A DNA stretch of 64,000 bases from Sequoia sempervirens (taxonomy: Eukaryota > Streptophyta > Pinopsida > Cupressales > Cupressaceae): assembly GCA_007258455.2 (NCBI GenBank), contig VDFB02254968.1:248001-312000 (forward strand), given 5' to 3'. Shown here piece after piece: positions 22,514 to 37,089 of the stretch. The notes beneath the pieces were generated by a model. The model was not told where the DNA came from, searched no databases, and worked only from the letters and a program-made list of their open reading frames with translations. Both the position numbers and the translations under genes were made by a program. Every line of letters starts with the position of its first letter. Position 1 is the first letter of the stretch.

Positions 22514-23395
22514 AAATTTACTAATTATAAATTATTCATAATTGATATTTAATAAGATTTTAATATTAAGTATTTTTTTTTTAAGTTTTGAAATGAATCT
22601 ATTAATAATAAATTATTCATAATTGTTGTTTAATAAGATTTATTTTAAATATTTTTAGATGATAATAATAATAGATAATCAACAACCAATAATAATTTTT
22701 TTTTTTTAAATTACTAATAATAATAAAATTATTAATAAATTATTAATTATAAATCAATTATAAATAACAATTCTAATTAAAATTATTAAAATAATCAATA
22801 GTGAATTATTGATTATTAATTATTTAAAATTTAGAAAATTAATTACACATAATAATAATAACATTAATAATAAATTATAGTTAAAATCAATTTTAAATAA
22901 CAATTTTAATTAAAATTATTAAAACTAATCAATAATAAATCATTGGAATAGTTCTACATGTTACAACCTAGATTGATAAACTATTTTTTTAATCTTTTAC
23001 ATGCCTTTAATTGGAATTTATAATTTAGCATAGAACCCAATGTGTCTAGATTATACAACTCATACATTGCAAACAAGATCATATTGAAACTATTCAAGAC
23101 TACACTTCTCAATTCTTATCCTTAATTGTGCCATGGAATCTCATCATCTAAATTATATACTCCAACTTTTCTTTTTAAAATATCTATTACCCCATATTCA
23201 AGAGAAACTACTTTTTAATTGTTACACTTTTCTTTCTAACCTAATTAGGGAGCAATTAAAGTTGATCAAAAACTCATGTGACTTGGGGGAACCTTCTCTT
23301 CTCCTCATCCTATTGATAACATCCATGATTATTGTTTGTATGATTCTTCATTTATCCTAATTGATAAACCAAAGTAAATGCATCATACATTAGAG

Positions 23396-24376
23396 TGATC
23401 CCACAATACCGGTTTACAATTTTTGGCCAAACTAGACATTGAACTGATTTTTTCTAACTAAATATTCACTTTTGGGCACCTATAGCGGCTAAACTATGAT
23501 GAATTTGAAGATGATGCAAACTAGTGATTTGTGACATTTTGTCTGTAGATTCTAAATATATTTTTTTCAAAAATTTTGGAATCAAATTTCACTTCTTTTT
23601 CCATATCCTTCGAAAACTAGTTTTTTTCAGTAAAGACCATTTTAAGAAGTGATGTTCACCATATACAATATAACTTTTTTTCCATAAAGGATAAAATTCT
23701 AAAAAAAAATTAATTTAGATTTGTAACTATGATTTCTAGCGCTTTCATTTGGTTTTATAGTGTTTTATTGAATATTTTTTCCTTAATCAAGTTTCGAAGT
23801 AGATGAAAACCAATTACAATTCAAACATAGGCGAATTGTATACAACATAACTATTTTTGTATGTATCAAAATTCTTTTTTTTTGTTGGATCAAGGACTAC
23901 AATATCTAGTGCACTGATATTTTTTAATTTTTGTTTTTGATAATCTGTTATTTTTCCACATGTGCAGAACAAAGAGCTTGATTTTTGGTGAAAAACCTAC
24001 ATTCACAAGAAATAAAACATAAATATAATAATTAAATTAAATTTATTTAAAATTATACTTTTTGGGAAGCTTATAATAAGGAATACATACTTACAAAAAA
24101 TAAATTTTAAATGAATTCATTTGATCCCCCAAAAGGTAAATCAAAAGTGGTTTTTTATCAGCATTTTGATAGGTGTAAAGGAGACTCATAGGTTGGTTTA
24201 AAACTAGTGGGATTCTAGATCCAAGGGTGTTTGATTTAAGGTTCGATCAAACCTTCTTCAATTGTAATCCTTTAAATGGAACTTTTCAAGGCTTAAATCA
24301 TTATATTTTTTTAAAATATGTGATTTCAGCAAAAATAAAGATCTCTCAATTGTAAACCAGTATTGTGGGATCACCC
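23396..24376. mobile_element. Nested ~980-bp element with ~27-bp inverted ends
   Basis: The left end gtgatcccacaatacc ggtttacaatt is mirrored at 24345-24372. The flanks acattaga and ccattaca match at 6 of 8 positions, a possible 8-bp target duplication. The interior is AT-rich without a coding domain. It lies inside the large long-TIR element. Confidence 0.55.
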
Positions 24377-27300
24377 ATTACATAATGATTTGATAGATTC
24401 ATTTCTCTCAATGATATGCCTACCCTTTAACTCCTAATAAAAATTATATGAAAAATTATGATATATGTGTTCCACCTCCTATTATCCATTATGCTTTTAT
24501 AATCAATTTATTTTGTAACTATTTCATCATTTTTTCTCCTTTCCATTTTTATGTACCCCTATTCTTCACTCGAATGACTTCATGGATGCCTCATTTTTTA
24601 TGATGATTTGATGGTTGTTGATCCTCTACCTAATTGATCTTTTGTTTACTCAATTTGTGTTTCCTTTTCACTCTTCTTCTCTCTAGCACAACTTGGGCCA
24701 TGATATAAAGCAATAGATCTCATCAATGGTGTTACTAGTTTATGCACCAAGATGACCAATATTTTACCTACACTCTTATTCCCACATAAACCTATCTAGT
24801 CACACATTCATCAAATTCCATCTTCACTATTCCTAGTAGCTATCTTATTACAAATATTACAATAATTTCCTTCATCCATTATGCAACTTGGCATGATGAG
24901 TTCAATGAATTAGTCATTTTGGCATTAAATTATTAATCTATTTTCACTTCTTACTATAGCCATTATACTCTCATATGACCCCATGATAAGAATGAAATAC
25001 ATTCTCATGTCCATGAATACTCTTCCCTTCTATTTTCCCAATACCTAGAACTAATCAATGGCCCTTAAAACCTTATAGAAAATCAACTTCTTCCTCTCTT
25101 TCCTCATCTAGTATTAAGTGTAAAAAAAGAACGTTTATGTCCACAATAATTAAAAATACATAAAAAGGGTAATATAAAAATTAAAAAAATTAAAACATGT
25201 AAAGCCTAAGAGAAATTTCTAAGCACCTCAAAGGTACTTATCTATAAAAAATTAGCCAACTAGGTCAAGATGTTATAACATTTTTTTCTTTGTTTATATC
25301 AATGATCCATCTATGAGTCATTCTAGGGTGAGTTGCTAAGCTATGGTTCCTTTCTTCTCCTTCTTTTAGCATGAGAATAACCTAATATTAGACTAGTGCA
25401 AGTTACCATCTCACTTTATTCCTCTATCTCTTGATCCCTTTTCTACACTTTATTCGATCCTTTTTCTCTCAAATTCTTTGGTCAAGAATGCCTCAATCCT
25501 GGAACAAGACAAGGCAAGAATTTTATTACTTTCTCCTTTGTATCACTTCTACAACATCCCAAGCCTAACATCTACACTACTTCTATCCCATTACTATTGC
25601 TACACTTTCTTACTATCTCCATGAGATACTATAGTATACACAAAAATGTTGGATCATAACAAAATACTTGGTTTTACCATTGTATAAAATTAGGATCATG
25701 TTATAAACTGAATAGTCTACTATAGTGATCATTAATTATCCTTAGATCTTCTTTTCTTCTTCTTTTTCTCAATCTTTGATTATGCTAATGTTTTAATCTT
25801 ACCTTGATTTTGATCTTTCCTCTCCATTCTTGGCCTCTATTTCCTCTTCATCTTTCTCCTTTCCTTGATCCTATTTTTCCCTTTGCTTTGATTCCACTTT
25901 TCCTTAGCTTTCCCTTCACTATTATATTTTTTTCTTGTTTTCTTCTCCTTACCCTTCCACTTTGTTTTGGATCTTAGTTTTTCTCTTAATGATATTATTT
26001 GGTCTATGATAAGTGGATAATGATGATCCATACTTTAGTCACTATTATAACTATTAGGACTAACCCTAGTAACTCAAAATAAAGGTGTCAATTGAGTTTC
26101 TCATCTCTTTTCTTCTATTACCTTTTTTTATGATTTTTTATGTCATTTTCACTCTACTCACTCTTGCTTTATTTTATTGGAGTTATTTATTCACTATATT
26201 ATATATTCCTAGACTTCACTTGTATCATTCATTACCTCATCCTCTCACCTATTAATCTATCACGCTCTTTTTTTTTATTAGTCCCTTCCTTGATATTAAT
26301 GGCATGTCCCACTTCTCTTTCTCCCTCAGTGTCCCTCTTCACTCCTATCATTACCTATCAAGTGTTCACATTGAGGGAATCTCCTTATTTTCTCACCTTG
26401 GAGGTATGAGCTAGATATTCCTCATTCTTTTTGTATCTTCTTGATCATCCTCTCCCCTTATGGGGGCATGACCCTGGTCTTCCCCTTGCCTCTAACCACT
26501 CAGTCTCCTTTTCTTCTTAATAACTATCTTCTTCACTCCTCACCATCATTTTTACCACTCTCTATTAGGGCATATCTTATACCACTCCCCCTAGTGACCC
26601 TCTCTCTTATTTATGCATCTTACGACATTATCTCACTATAGTAATCTAGATCTTTCAATCTCTCTCATATTATTTCATCAAAATCCTTAACATTATCCTT
26701 TCTCCATCTTCTTGTTGGTCTTGTTTTTAAACTTGCCAAAAAACTTTGTTGTGTATTGAATTCTTTTGTCGAGTAGATCCTAGTAAAACACACCCCAATT
26801 ATCCTCAAGTTTCAAGTCTCTCATCATTTTGAAGAAGAACCTCCATTATTTTAACTAGAACCCTTAGAAGCAATGATGTAGCTCAAACAATTTTATGAAA
26901 ATAATTAAATCTCAAAATCTGTGAGAGATGGTGCAAAATATTTTTACAAGGATGTTCAAGTGATAGTATTTCTCCTAATGTGGCAAGATTTTGGATCAAA
27001 ATTCCTTTGGTTGGTGAGATATTAAGAGTTCAAATTTTCACCGAGCAGTTTGTGAAAACAATCAAATCATGAGTTCTATAAAATTTGAAGCTAAATGGTT
27101 TGGTAAGAGGATTTGTGATATTGTTATACACAATGTGGCAATATTTCACAAGAAAATATTGATCCAAGTGAAAATTATGCATTAAACTTCATTTGTCAGG
27201 TTGGTAGATTTCTCAAAAAAGATTTATAAGGTTTTGCTAAAGTGAATTTGAGCACTTTCTAAATCCATTGACAAGTTCACAAGTTCGATAATTCATCAAA

Positions 27301-28056
27301 ATTCTAAAAGTTGTATTGTTTGTCAATGGATTTTAAAGGTGTATCAAATTTTTGATATTCAAAATCGAATTTATTGAAATTAAAAAAATATATTAATATT
27401 TCTTGAACATTTCAAAAATAAATTAAAACTTATCAAATTTTAAATATTCAAAATCTCATTTTTAATATTTTTGTAGTTTGGTGTGTGTTCCTTCCTCTCC
27501 TAATCTTGTCTAATTATTTTGAAGTGACCAAGGTTCGTAACTAAACTATAGTTCATTCCATGTGCATGTGATTTTTAGCTTCATAGAGAAAACTAAAAAA
27601 TATTAATCTACTCTAGTTAAAACACAAACAACACCCAAATTTAGTATAAGATTTAACAAATCATAATGAAAACATAATATAAAGATGATTTTTCTCAAAT
27701 TTTGTGGTTGTAGAATCCCTTTTGAAATCCATGCAAAATATGGGAGGATAGACAAATCTTGTGAACTATTGGGACAAAATGTCTCAAAGAATTGTAATTT
27801 CATGGAGTACACTCTAACTAGAAATGTTGCATCACTACCCTCATAACAATCTCTCAATTTTTTTGTGTCTATTGTGTTACTCAATTTGAAACTCAATTGT
27901 GGTACATTAATTTCATTGTCAAATTGTCATTTGTGTGTCAAGTTTGTCAAAATTCATAATGATCAATTTTTAATAAAATCGTAGATCATGTTGTCAAAAT
28001 CTAAAATGTCGAATTATAAATTGTTTTAATGAATTTTAATTTTAAATAATTAATAA
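24377..28056. other. Interior of the long-TIR element, no gene recognised
   Basis: AT-rich and, on the plus strand, pyrimidine-rich from about 25300 to 26700. The open frames (25837-26031 minus, 26140-26409 plus, 26441-26641 plus, 27603-27896 minus) are low-complexity or unmatched. No transposase motif is evident to me. Confidence 0.45.
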
Positions 28057-28948
28057 CCAAAAATTTATTATTGATTATTTTTAATAATATTAATTAAAAT
28101 TGTTATTTAAATTTGATTTTTAACTATAATTTATGATTAATGTTTTTATTATTATGTGTAATTATTTTTTTTAATTTTAAATAATCAATAATCAATAATT
28201 TACTATTTGATTATTTTAATAATGGTAATTAGAATTGTTATTTATAATTGATTATTTTAATAATTTTAATTAGAATTGTTATTTATAATTGATTTATAAC
28301 TATTAATTTTATTATTATTAATTAAAAAAAATTAATTATTATTGATTGTTGATTATCTATTATTATTATCATCTAAAAATATTTAAAATAAATCTTATTA
28401 AACATCAATTATGAATAATTTATTATTAATAGATTTATTTCAAAAATTAAAATAAAAAATACTTAATATTAAAATCTTATTAAATATCAATTATGAATAA
28501 TTTATAATTAATAAATTTATTTAAAAACTAAAATTAAAAAATATTTAATTATTTTTAACAATATTAATTACTAATAAATTTATTTAAAAATTTAAAATTA
28601 AAAATATATAATTATTTATAATAATATTAATTATTCATAATTTATTAATAATAATTATTAAAAATATAAAATATCAAAAATTAAAAATAATACTCTAAAT
28701 ATAACGAAAGATTAATATTCTTATCATTGTTTTATAAGTGACAGGGCTAAGACATTTTGATCTACCGTTTATACTTTTTATAATATTTGGAACGGAAAGG
28801 CTTCGATAAAAGTGAAACAAAAATGGAAAAGCCATATGGTTTTAAAGAAACGTGAAAGTCATGGGTTTAAAGAGGTTGTGGGCCCAGCCACCTAAGGAGT
28901 GTACCCGTAGAGTGTGTTGGTTAAGTCAGCCCATGATATCATATGCGG

Positions 28949-31900
28949 TCTTAAAGTGGTTACACTTGAAATAATTTGGTTTTATTAGTGGATAATTACA
29001 CATGTTTAAGTTACCTGCAAGTCAGATCATAACATTAAGTTGGTTAAATTCATTATATGTGTTTAAGTTACCTAAACATCAAGATGGTTAAATTCATTAT
29101 ATGTTAATAAAATATAAGTGATTTGATTATTTTAGAAATTAATAAAAGTTGGGTTTGAAAATTGATTTAGTAATAAGTCAGAGAATTTATGTAGAAATTT
29201 AAATGATTAAAATAAATATATTTAGTTTTATATATAATGAAAAACCATCATGATAAATGTCATAAATCCATATTTCAATATGTTATAAAGTTACAGTCTA
29301 TCGATGATTATTATAAAAAAAATAAGAAAATAGTTGTATGATTGTCTAGTTCAAATTTTCACTTGTAGGATTGATCTTTGCACTTAGACAACTAGTTTGG
29401 AATATAGAAGTGAACATAGGCTCACGAAAGAGAACCAAGGCCTATGGAAATAAACTAGCAAAAGATGATTATTTCTTGTAAGCTTGCCTTAACTTAGTAT
29501 CTACAATGTAGTAAGGAGCTTATAGTGTTTACAAATACCTTTAATGAATCTATTAGTTTGCAAGGGTCATATTTAAATAGTTACCCTTATATGGTGTTGG
29601 TGACCAAAGTTGTAGGTCCCAAATCCCTAAAGTTGGATCTTCTCCCAAACACTAGGGGTGCCATACTTAGGAAGAAAACCACAAACTTATGATCCTCCTT
29701 TGAATTTTGGCTCTATTAAACTAAGGGGGTCTTCCTTGAGGTGCTACAATAGATATAACTACAAAGAAAAAAGTTTATCTTGACACAAACAATACCCAAT
29801 GCATAGTATACCCTTATTCAAGTTGTCACTACATATTTATATAGTAGTTTGATCATTCAAGGTTTTGCACCTTCTTAAAATAGATAACCTACCACTCAAA
29901 TTTTCTAAGGTTGTGGTTTATGATATAGCCCCTATGTTATTATACACATTTAGACCCAACAATTCAAAACATGCTAGATCAATGCAAACCAAAAATATGT
30001 TTTAATTAGATTGTTTTGCTTGTGTGTTGAGATGATGAGATATTGAACTTGAGACAAATGAGTGCATATATACAACTGGGAAGCAAAGTCGCAATTTCAT
30101 ACAAAAAGATGTAATGATTGAAACCATTTTGTGATACCTTAATGAAGACATCATTGAAGACCATATCTTTTTGAATGAATGCACAAAATAGGTTCTACAT
30201 ACACAATAAAATGTAACATAAATTATAGAATATTAAATGATTCTACTTAGTAATCCATTAATAAATCTAAGAATTTAATTTATTAACTTGAAAAGATATC
30301 TTAGAATGGTTGTGAAAATATTTTACAAACTTGTGGCTAGCTAACTAATTAGTAATACATCTAGAGATGAACATAATACACTTGGAGACACTTAAACAAG
30401 TTCAAATTTACTCATGAAACTCATCTATTGGAGGTTACAATAGATTCGTTGCAAATTTCACTACCTTGTGTTGGAAGTGAAACCCTAGGGTTTGCTACAA
30501 TATCTTTTCACTTACTTTACAACTACTCCTTGTTTTTTCTCTTTTTTTATTAAAAATATGATCCTTTACACCTCTCTTTACAAATCATGACCAAAGGGAA
30601 ATGTGCAACCTTGTACAAACCCTAGAAGGGTAAAATTTATGGGAATAGTAGGGATTCCCATACCTTTTAAATGTCATATTCAACAATCTAGCACATAAAA
30701 TCATGTGTAAATATATTTTTCCCATAGAGAAATATCTATTTTGATCTAAATTTTCCCTTTTCATTAACGGCAACTCTAATTTATGATATTTTAAGGTATA
30801 GAGGAACAGACAAAATATGTTAAGATCCATTGGGAGTTGCATTCCATTAAAATAGTAGCTACAAGGTCCTTGTATTGTGGTAGGGTAGGTGAGAACATTT
30901 GTGTATAAATTCATTGGGAGTTTCCTTCATTCCAAGATTATGGTGAAATTTCAAGTGTTTTAGGCACTAAGGGACAATTGTCAATGTGCATGCAAGGTAT
31001 GTGAGTCGAAGAAGCGAGAATTGTTGAAGTCCAAGGGTCAATGAAATGGAGGGAAAATTTATTTTAGGATATATTAAAAAGTGTAAGGTGTTGGTACCTC
31101 ATTTTAATTTATGTCATTTATATGTGTTCTATTCCCATTTTGTGCATTTGACCCCATTTACCCATTATTGATAACTAATCTAAGCAATTTCTAGTTGGGC
31201 TCTTGATGTTATATTTTTTCTAAGGGTGTTTATTCAAAGTGTTATAATCATAAATTCCTTAGTTAAATTGGTGAAGGGTTACTTTTTTGGTCAATGTCTT
31301 ATGATATGGACCTTCCTTATGTGATTTTAGACCTTTTTCAACATTTTTGAATTTTCAAGGATCTTGGAACATGTCCTTGGTATCCTATTTCCTCCATCTT
31401 CTTGACACCCCAGAAAAGTGAAAAATATTTGTTTTCTTGGTTTTGAGATCCTTATGGTTCATGTTACTACTTTATAGTGGAAAATGCTCATTATTGAGAT
31501 GGTTGTAATATTGCAAGTCTAATTTTGTATGAGTGTTTCAAGATTGGGGAGTTCAAAGATTTCCTCATTGGGTTTTCAATATTTCAATGGATTTCAACAC
31601 CTTTTCACTTAGTGTTGGAGTTCTAGGTTCATCTTGACCCTTGTTGTGCTTCTCTCATGTTTTTTTAGACTTTGTGTAATATTTTTGGTTACCCCCAAAA
31701 CTTGGATCCCTTGGTGCCCATTCCCTTTCAAGTCCCAAGCCCTGATGTCCTTCTCCCCTTCAAATTTGAGCTCTCTAGGAAACTTTTCACCTTTAGACTT
31801 TGTCCCTTGTTCCCTATTCTCCTTCAATCCCCAAACCCCAAAGTCCTAATGTACCCTCAAAGCTCATTATTTCAAGGGTTCCATGCACTCTTGAACTGTT

Positions 31901-32618
31901 TCGAGCATTCCTCAATCCTCTCAAAATTATAAATCATACAAGGATCCCAAATTTTGAAGAGTTCCTTGCACATCTACATTTTATTCCAATGTTCCTTATT
32001 TAGATATTGATTCCCTAACACCATTTACTTCTCTCATCAAAGTCTAAACTTTAAGGATAACTTGTAACACTTGCACTTTGTCCCATTTTCCAAGTTCCTT
32101 CATTATTTCATCTCCCATATTTCTTCCTTGCATTCCTCCTCCCTAAGACTTAAAATACTTCCCATACACATTAGCACACATCCATGGGTGCCACGAAGAC
32201 CGAAAACTTTGCCATGTTATCAAATTAGCTTAAAATTTGGACATCTTGGCACACTTCTACCACCTACTCTCTTGTCATTTTAGACTCTCCAGCTATTAGA
32301 GTAAATATCACATGACTTCCAAGGGTTTCTCCTATAGTTTTTTTGTGCTCATTCCATGTCTAGAATGCGTTGAACTAGATATTCATTAGTAAAAAGTAAC
32401 TCTTGTAGATTAGAGTGATTGTATGAAACGCTTCCTACAATATGGTAGACATGTTTTCATATGATATCATGTGCAAATTATGAAGGAAGGATGTTCGAGA
32501 GGTATGGGTGCAAATAGACGTTCCCACAAATTTTGGACTTCTAGCATCTTTTGCAAGTCTATAATACTCTTGAGATATTTTGGCCAAGATGATCCTAATT
32601 TGTTTAGTGTACACAATA
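28949..32618. other. Unassigned spacer between the long-TIR element and the GLR-C block
   Basis: AT-rich, with a pyrimidine-rich stretch at about 31590-32280 that yields overlapping open frames on both strands. None has a domain I recognise. The junction with the duplicated block is at 32619 only because the window starts there; the real duplication may begin earlier. Confidence 0.45.
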
Positions 32619-33724
32619 CAATGCTCAAAATATAAAAATTATTTCTTGTATGTGAATTTTAATAATATTTCTAGCAAGAAAGCTAATATTAAATAGTAAA
32701 AGCTTAATATTGTGATTGTTTTAATTGCAAGTGTGAGGGGAGGTCCATATTTATTTGGAAGTTGACATTTGAATGTTTTATTTTTTCTTTGTTTTTATAA
32801 ATTATTTTAAAAACACTCAATTTAATAAATTCCTTCCAAATTTGACCTTTGTATGAAAATTTTGAGAATAAAATCAAAATAACTATTCACACGTACATTA
32901 TCATGAAGTTAGTCACACTTGAATTGAAGACTACTTGCCTTTGTAATAGGATATAATTATGATATATATAAGAATTTCATTTTGTTTTTTGTTAAATCTA
33001 AAGATGAAAACATGAAGACAAGATTAATCTTATCTATTACATAATGTTTAGATATGTTAAAAGTAATTATTCAATGTCCAAACATACATTTATAAATTGG
33101 TATAGTTCCATAACATAATTAATAATATAATTTTAATTATTTTTAAGATATTCATGCAGTATTTAACTAACTAAAACAGTTAACATAATCTTTCCATCAA
33201 AGAATCACCTTGTGTGTTTTTTTTCCACAAAATTTCTTTTTTTGTATATTTTTTTACATTCATATCATAAAATTACAATCTCACCTTATAATCATTATTA
33301 TTCAAAATATATAAAAAAACCATATCTTTTCTTAACATCATCGAATCACCATAATTAAAATAATTAAAATATATCTCGTTGCAAAAATGAGGTATAATAC
33401 TTTACTTGCACTTAAATTTAAGAAACAAAACTTGACATTGCTAACATTTGGGTAGTTAGACAGAAAGTCCTATCTATAACGGCTTATGAGCCCAACATTG
33501 ATTACGGCTTGGTCATAAAATAAAAAAAACTTGACAGTAACACATTTGTACAACTAATTTTTGAAAACGCAATTTGTGTCGCTACCTTTTTGGCTGGTAT
33601 ATTGACCTATTGGGTTAAATATATCTAAGTAAACAGCCGTCTTTGGGAATCTGAGACTACAAGCAAGTTGTTCAGCATGAAAATCCTATATTATCTAAAA
33701 CACGAGGATCTCAGCGTCGGAATT

Positions 33725-36700
33725 CTATGGAACGCGGGCCCTCATACTTTGTGAAGATTTGATCATAGCCAGTACATGAGTGGAAAATTCATGTGTCTGG
33801 GATGCCCTCCAATCTTGGTCCATCTGACGTAGCTTTCGGGCGATATGGATCAACACTGCGATGGCATAGATGGATGCGGTGAGAACGAAAAGAATCCATA
33901 GATTGCGCAGAATTATGGGAGAGGAATCGGAGTCAAGGCCCGTCTCTAAATCCAGCCGAGACACTGTTTTCCCAAACCATTTACTACGGATGCTCTCCAC
34001 AGCGTAGTGCTGCTCCGATATGTTTAGCACTGCTTCAGATATGTCTGCTAAAAATGGCGACCCTTTGCGGAAGAACTGTCATACCAATGTAAAATTTCAA
34101 TTCGACCTTCAATGTGTATATATATTTTCTAAAAATTAGCTGTAGAATGAAATGAAATATGGAACAAGTTCTTACAAATCCCAAGCCTCCTGTGTCGAAG
34201 TATCCTTGATCTACAACAGTGAATTTCTCACTTGGGTAAAGAGATTTGACTATTTCAACATATTGGATCTCATCTACTATGGCATCCACTTCATTGCTTG
34301 ATAGCTTTTGCACGTAATCATGTGAACATCCTAAAGGAATCAATCTGTCTTGAGGTATTTTTAGAGTATCTGTGAGATAATATTTAATAAATGAAGTTTT
34401 CCTGTAACCTACTTTAACATTGCTTGTGCTGAGACTTTTGATGTTTGTAATTGTAGGTGCCAATCTTTCCACCGTCAGAATAGAAGTCAGATGTGCAGTG
34501 TAGGTGTTGTTCAGTATTAGTGAAATGATAAGACACGTAGCTATTATTCCCTTGCCCAGAGAACTCTTCACTTCGTCTCCTGTATGTCATTACACACGTC
34601 CACAAGAAAATGTCATTATTAAAGTGGACTGCTACACAGGATAATCTTGATGTAACAAAATACAAAATGATTCAACAACCAGCTGCAATTCCTAGCGATG
34701 TTTTTTCTTCACAGATCCAAACTCAAACTCAAAAAAAAAGTTATAAAAAAAAAAGAAAAAGGTGGGTTCCAATATATGGTAAAACTAATAAGATAAAGAA
34801 AGCTATGAGTAAGAGAAATACGCACTTTGAACAAATAGGAAGGCAGAGAAAGACAATCTGCACATGATACAAGATTTTATGAGTGTTTCGTCTTTAAGAA
34901 AGGAGGCAGGGCGAACTAGTTTGGAACCCATTTCATAAACTGCAAAAAAACTACACCAACATAACAATATACTTTCTTACGTCAACGATGTTACGACTTG
35001 CTGGGTGATCCCCCCTTGGAATTCCTTGTTCTTGTCATGTTCAACGAGCCATACAAAAAACGCTGCAACGACAAAGAACGCCCCTATGATACCCCACAGT
35101 GCTGCAGTGAACGGGTAGAGAAACGACCACACTAGCCCTCGCACTTTTTCCTTCCGCACCATCATCACCAGACCCGTCTGGCTAAAGGGTTGGCTGAATC
35201 CCACGTACAAAGAGCGGTTCCACAATATTGTCGCCGGCCCCACCACAATGTCGAATCTCTAAACAAGCAAACCAGTAGCCTATTCATTAGCTTTTAGTAG
35301 GGTAATTCGAATACAGAAAACCGTATACAAACTGCTGAAGAGAGGGTGAGGGGAATTACGTTTTCATTGATGAACTCCGTTATGAATGCATCATAGTTAG
35401 GGACACTTGAGTTGCCTTTGTCGAAATCCTCGTAAACGAAAGGTAGATTGTACGGCAGTGTGTCTACAGCAGCCTCAAATATGTCATTCGCGTAGCCTGA
35501 AATCTCGTCCATGATCCCTTTGATATTTCCAACTACAAGTTTTCTGAAGCCGTTAGGAACCTGCGTGGTGTCGCCAGGCCAGATAATACCCCCGATCTTA
35601 TTTTCCTCTTTGCGTGTAGATTGAAGCCCCCCTATGTCTTTTCTCCAACACCCAACTGTTTTGTAACTTCTTCCAATCACGTTAACGATCTCGTACTCAC
35701 TAATATCGAAACCATCTCCAAAAGCACCAGACATCGAGCGCTCAATCTGCCGACGCAGAAAGTCGCCTCCTGTCAAAACCTTCATCGAATAAGGGAGATC
35801 CGTATCATTCTTGGGAATCTGTCCATCATATCCAATCTTTATACCCTGTGATCGCAAGGCAGCAACTGCACTTGCAATGAGCTTAAGAGAACTGTATGCT
35901 TGTATCCCGATTCGGTTGACGCCATTTTCCGAAGAGATGAGCCGCAGCCTCTGCCGTAATTCTTTGAATTGGGGCGTTGGAACGCTTTTGACTCCCACAA
36001 TTCCTTGTAATGTTTGGATAGTAGAAGAAGAGAGAGAATCAAAAGAGGAAGCAACAGAGTCCGTGACAACCCAAACATAGCTTTCATTCATCATGCCCAA
36101 CTCTTGTGCCATGGAGAACATATTGAGAGCCACATCCACACTCGTGTGCACAATGAAAGCCCTAACACAACTTTCATTCAATTCCCGTAAGGTTTCCCTA
36201 ATTTGGTCTCGCTGGTCTAGCCTTGATCTAGAGGAAAGCGCCGCCGTCCGTGAAATTGTTGTCCTGGTATTTCCCCCCTCCTCCCGAAACTCTTGCAGTG
36301 CCTCAGTCAATGCGTAAACACCACCTAACCATAATTCGTCATCCTCATACACCACGGCAACTGACTTCCACTGAAAGTAGGCTGTAATGGCTGCTATGGC
36401 TTTCATATCATCATAACGACTCTGAATTGTGGGAAGTAAATATTTGGACCCACTTACAGTGCCGAGTCCATTAGCGCCGCTGAATGACAAGATTGGTACA
36501 TGAACCTCTTCCGCTACAGGGGCCAAAAGCTTTAAAATCTTAGGGTCCTCCAACAAGATTGCCGCAAACTCACTTCTGAACACTTGCACAACTGTGTGAA
36601 AATTTCCCCAACAAATTTATTGTGAGAATTGAGCAACTAATTTCAGAAACAAAAACATCAACTTTGAAAAACAAAACAAGACAGAAATTAGAACCATTGA

Positions 36701-36973
36701 AACAATTTAGAGTATGTTCTCACCGTTTTCAACAATTCCTCGAGATTCTTGAATTGTGAGGTTGAAGCGAGTACCATTAGCCGCGTCGTCGTTAACATCT
36801 TGGAGAGCCAAGATTAAAGACATGTTGGCCGCCCTTCCTGCAGGCGTATTGACATCAAGAATGGCAGCAATATTAACTATGTCCTCAGCGCCATTGGAGA
36901 CAGTAACATTGAAGACCAGTAAAGTCAACAGAATGCATATTGAGGCCTTATCATCGAAACGATTACTCCCCAT
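33725..36973 (-). CDS. Glutamate receptor-like channel GLR-C, six exons, 848 aa
   Basis: Exons: 36973-36724, 36591-35360, 35258-34981, 34857-34826, 34579-34176 and 34075-33725. All splice sites are GT-AG, and the total of 2547 nt gives 848 aa. The domain order is as in GLR-A: signal peptide, LIVBP/ANF domain, S1, M1, pore loop from the 32-nt exon, YTAHLTSILTV, S2, M4 and a short cytoplasmic tail. Exons 3-6 are identical to GLR-A. Exons 1-2 differ at six bases, all changing an amino acid (for example Arg47 here against Ser, Thr73 against Arg, Gly174 against Ser). GLR-B supports the GLR-C state at these sites. No disabling change is visible. The family acts as tetrameric amino-acid-gated cation channels; ligand and localisation cannot be read from the sequence. 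Confidence 0.92.
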
Positions 36974-37089
36974 TGTTGTACAAGACACGGCTTCAAAGGC
37001 CAACTGCTATGAAAATAAAAATGCATTTACCAATGGAGATAAATGATATTGTTACGAGGGCACTCGGATAGTTAAACGAGCTAAGATTA

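Larger units (their letters stand above)
20231..28948. mobile_element. Large element with ~0.9-kb terminal inverted repeats
   Basis: The left arm is 20231-22946 (about 0.94 kb once the nested LINE is removed). The right arm is 28057-28948 in inverted orientation. Matching landmarks include gcgcatgtgatatca, a GC-rich run with gggcccac, tataaacggtag, and long AT-rich stretches in the same order. Similarity appears to continue weakly outward for another 20-30 bp, so the exact ends and target duplication are uncertain. The interior is AT-rich and I see no transposase. Mutator-like elements often have long TIRs, but the class is not proven. Confidence 0.75.

Noticed and set aside
31609..32283. Overlapping frames on both strands in a pyrimidine-rich stretch
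   Set aside because: Low-complexity composition explains the open frames, and no domain is seen.
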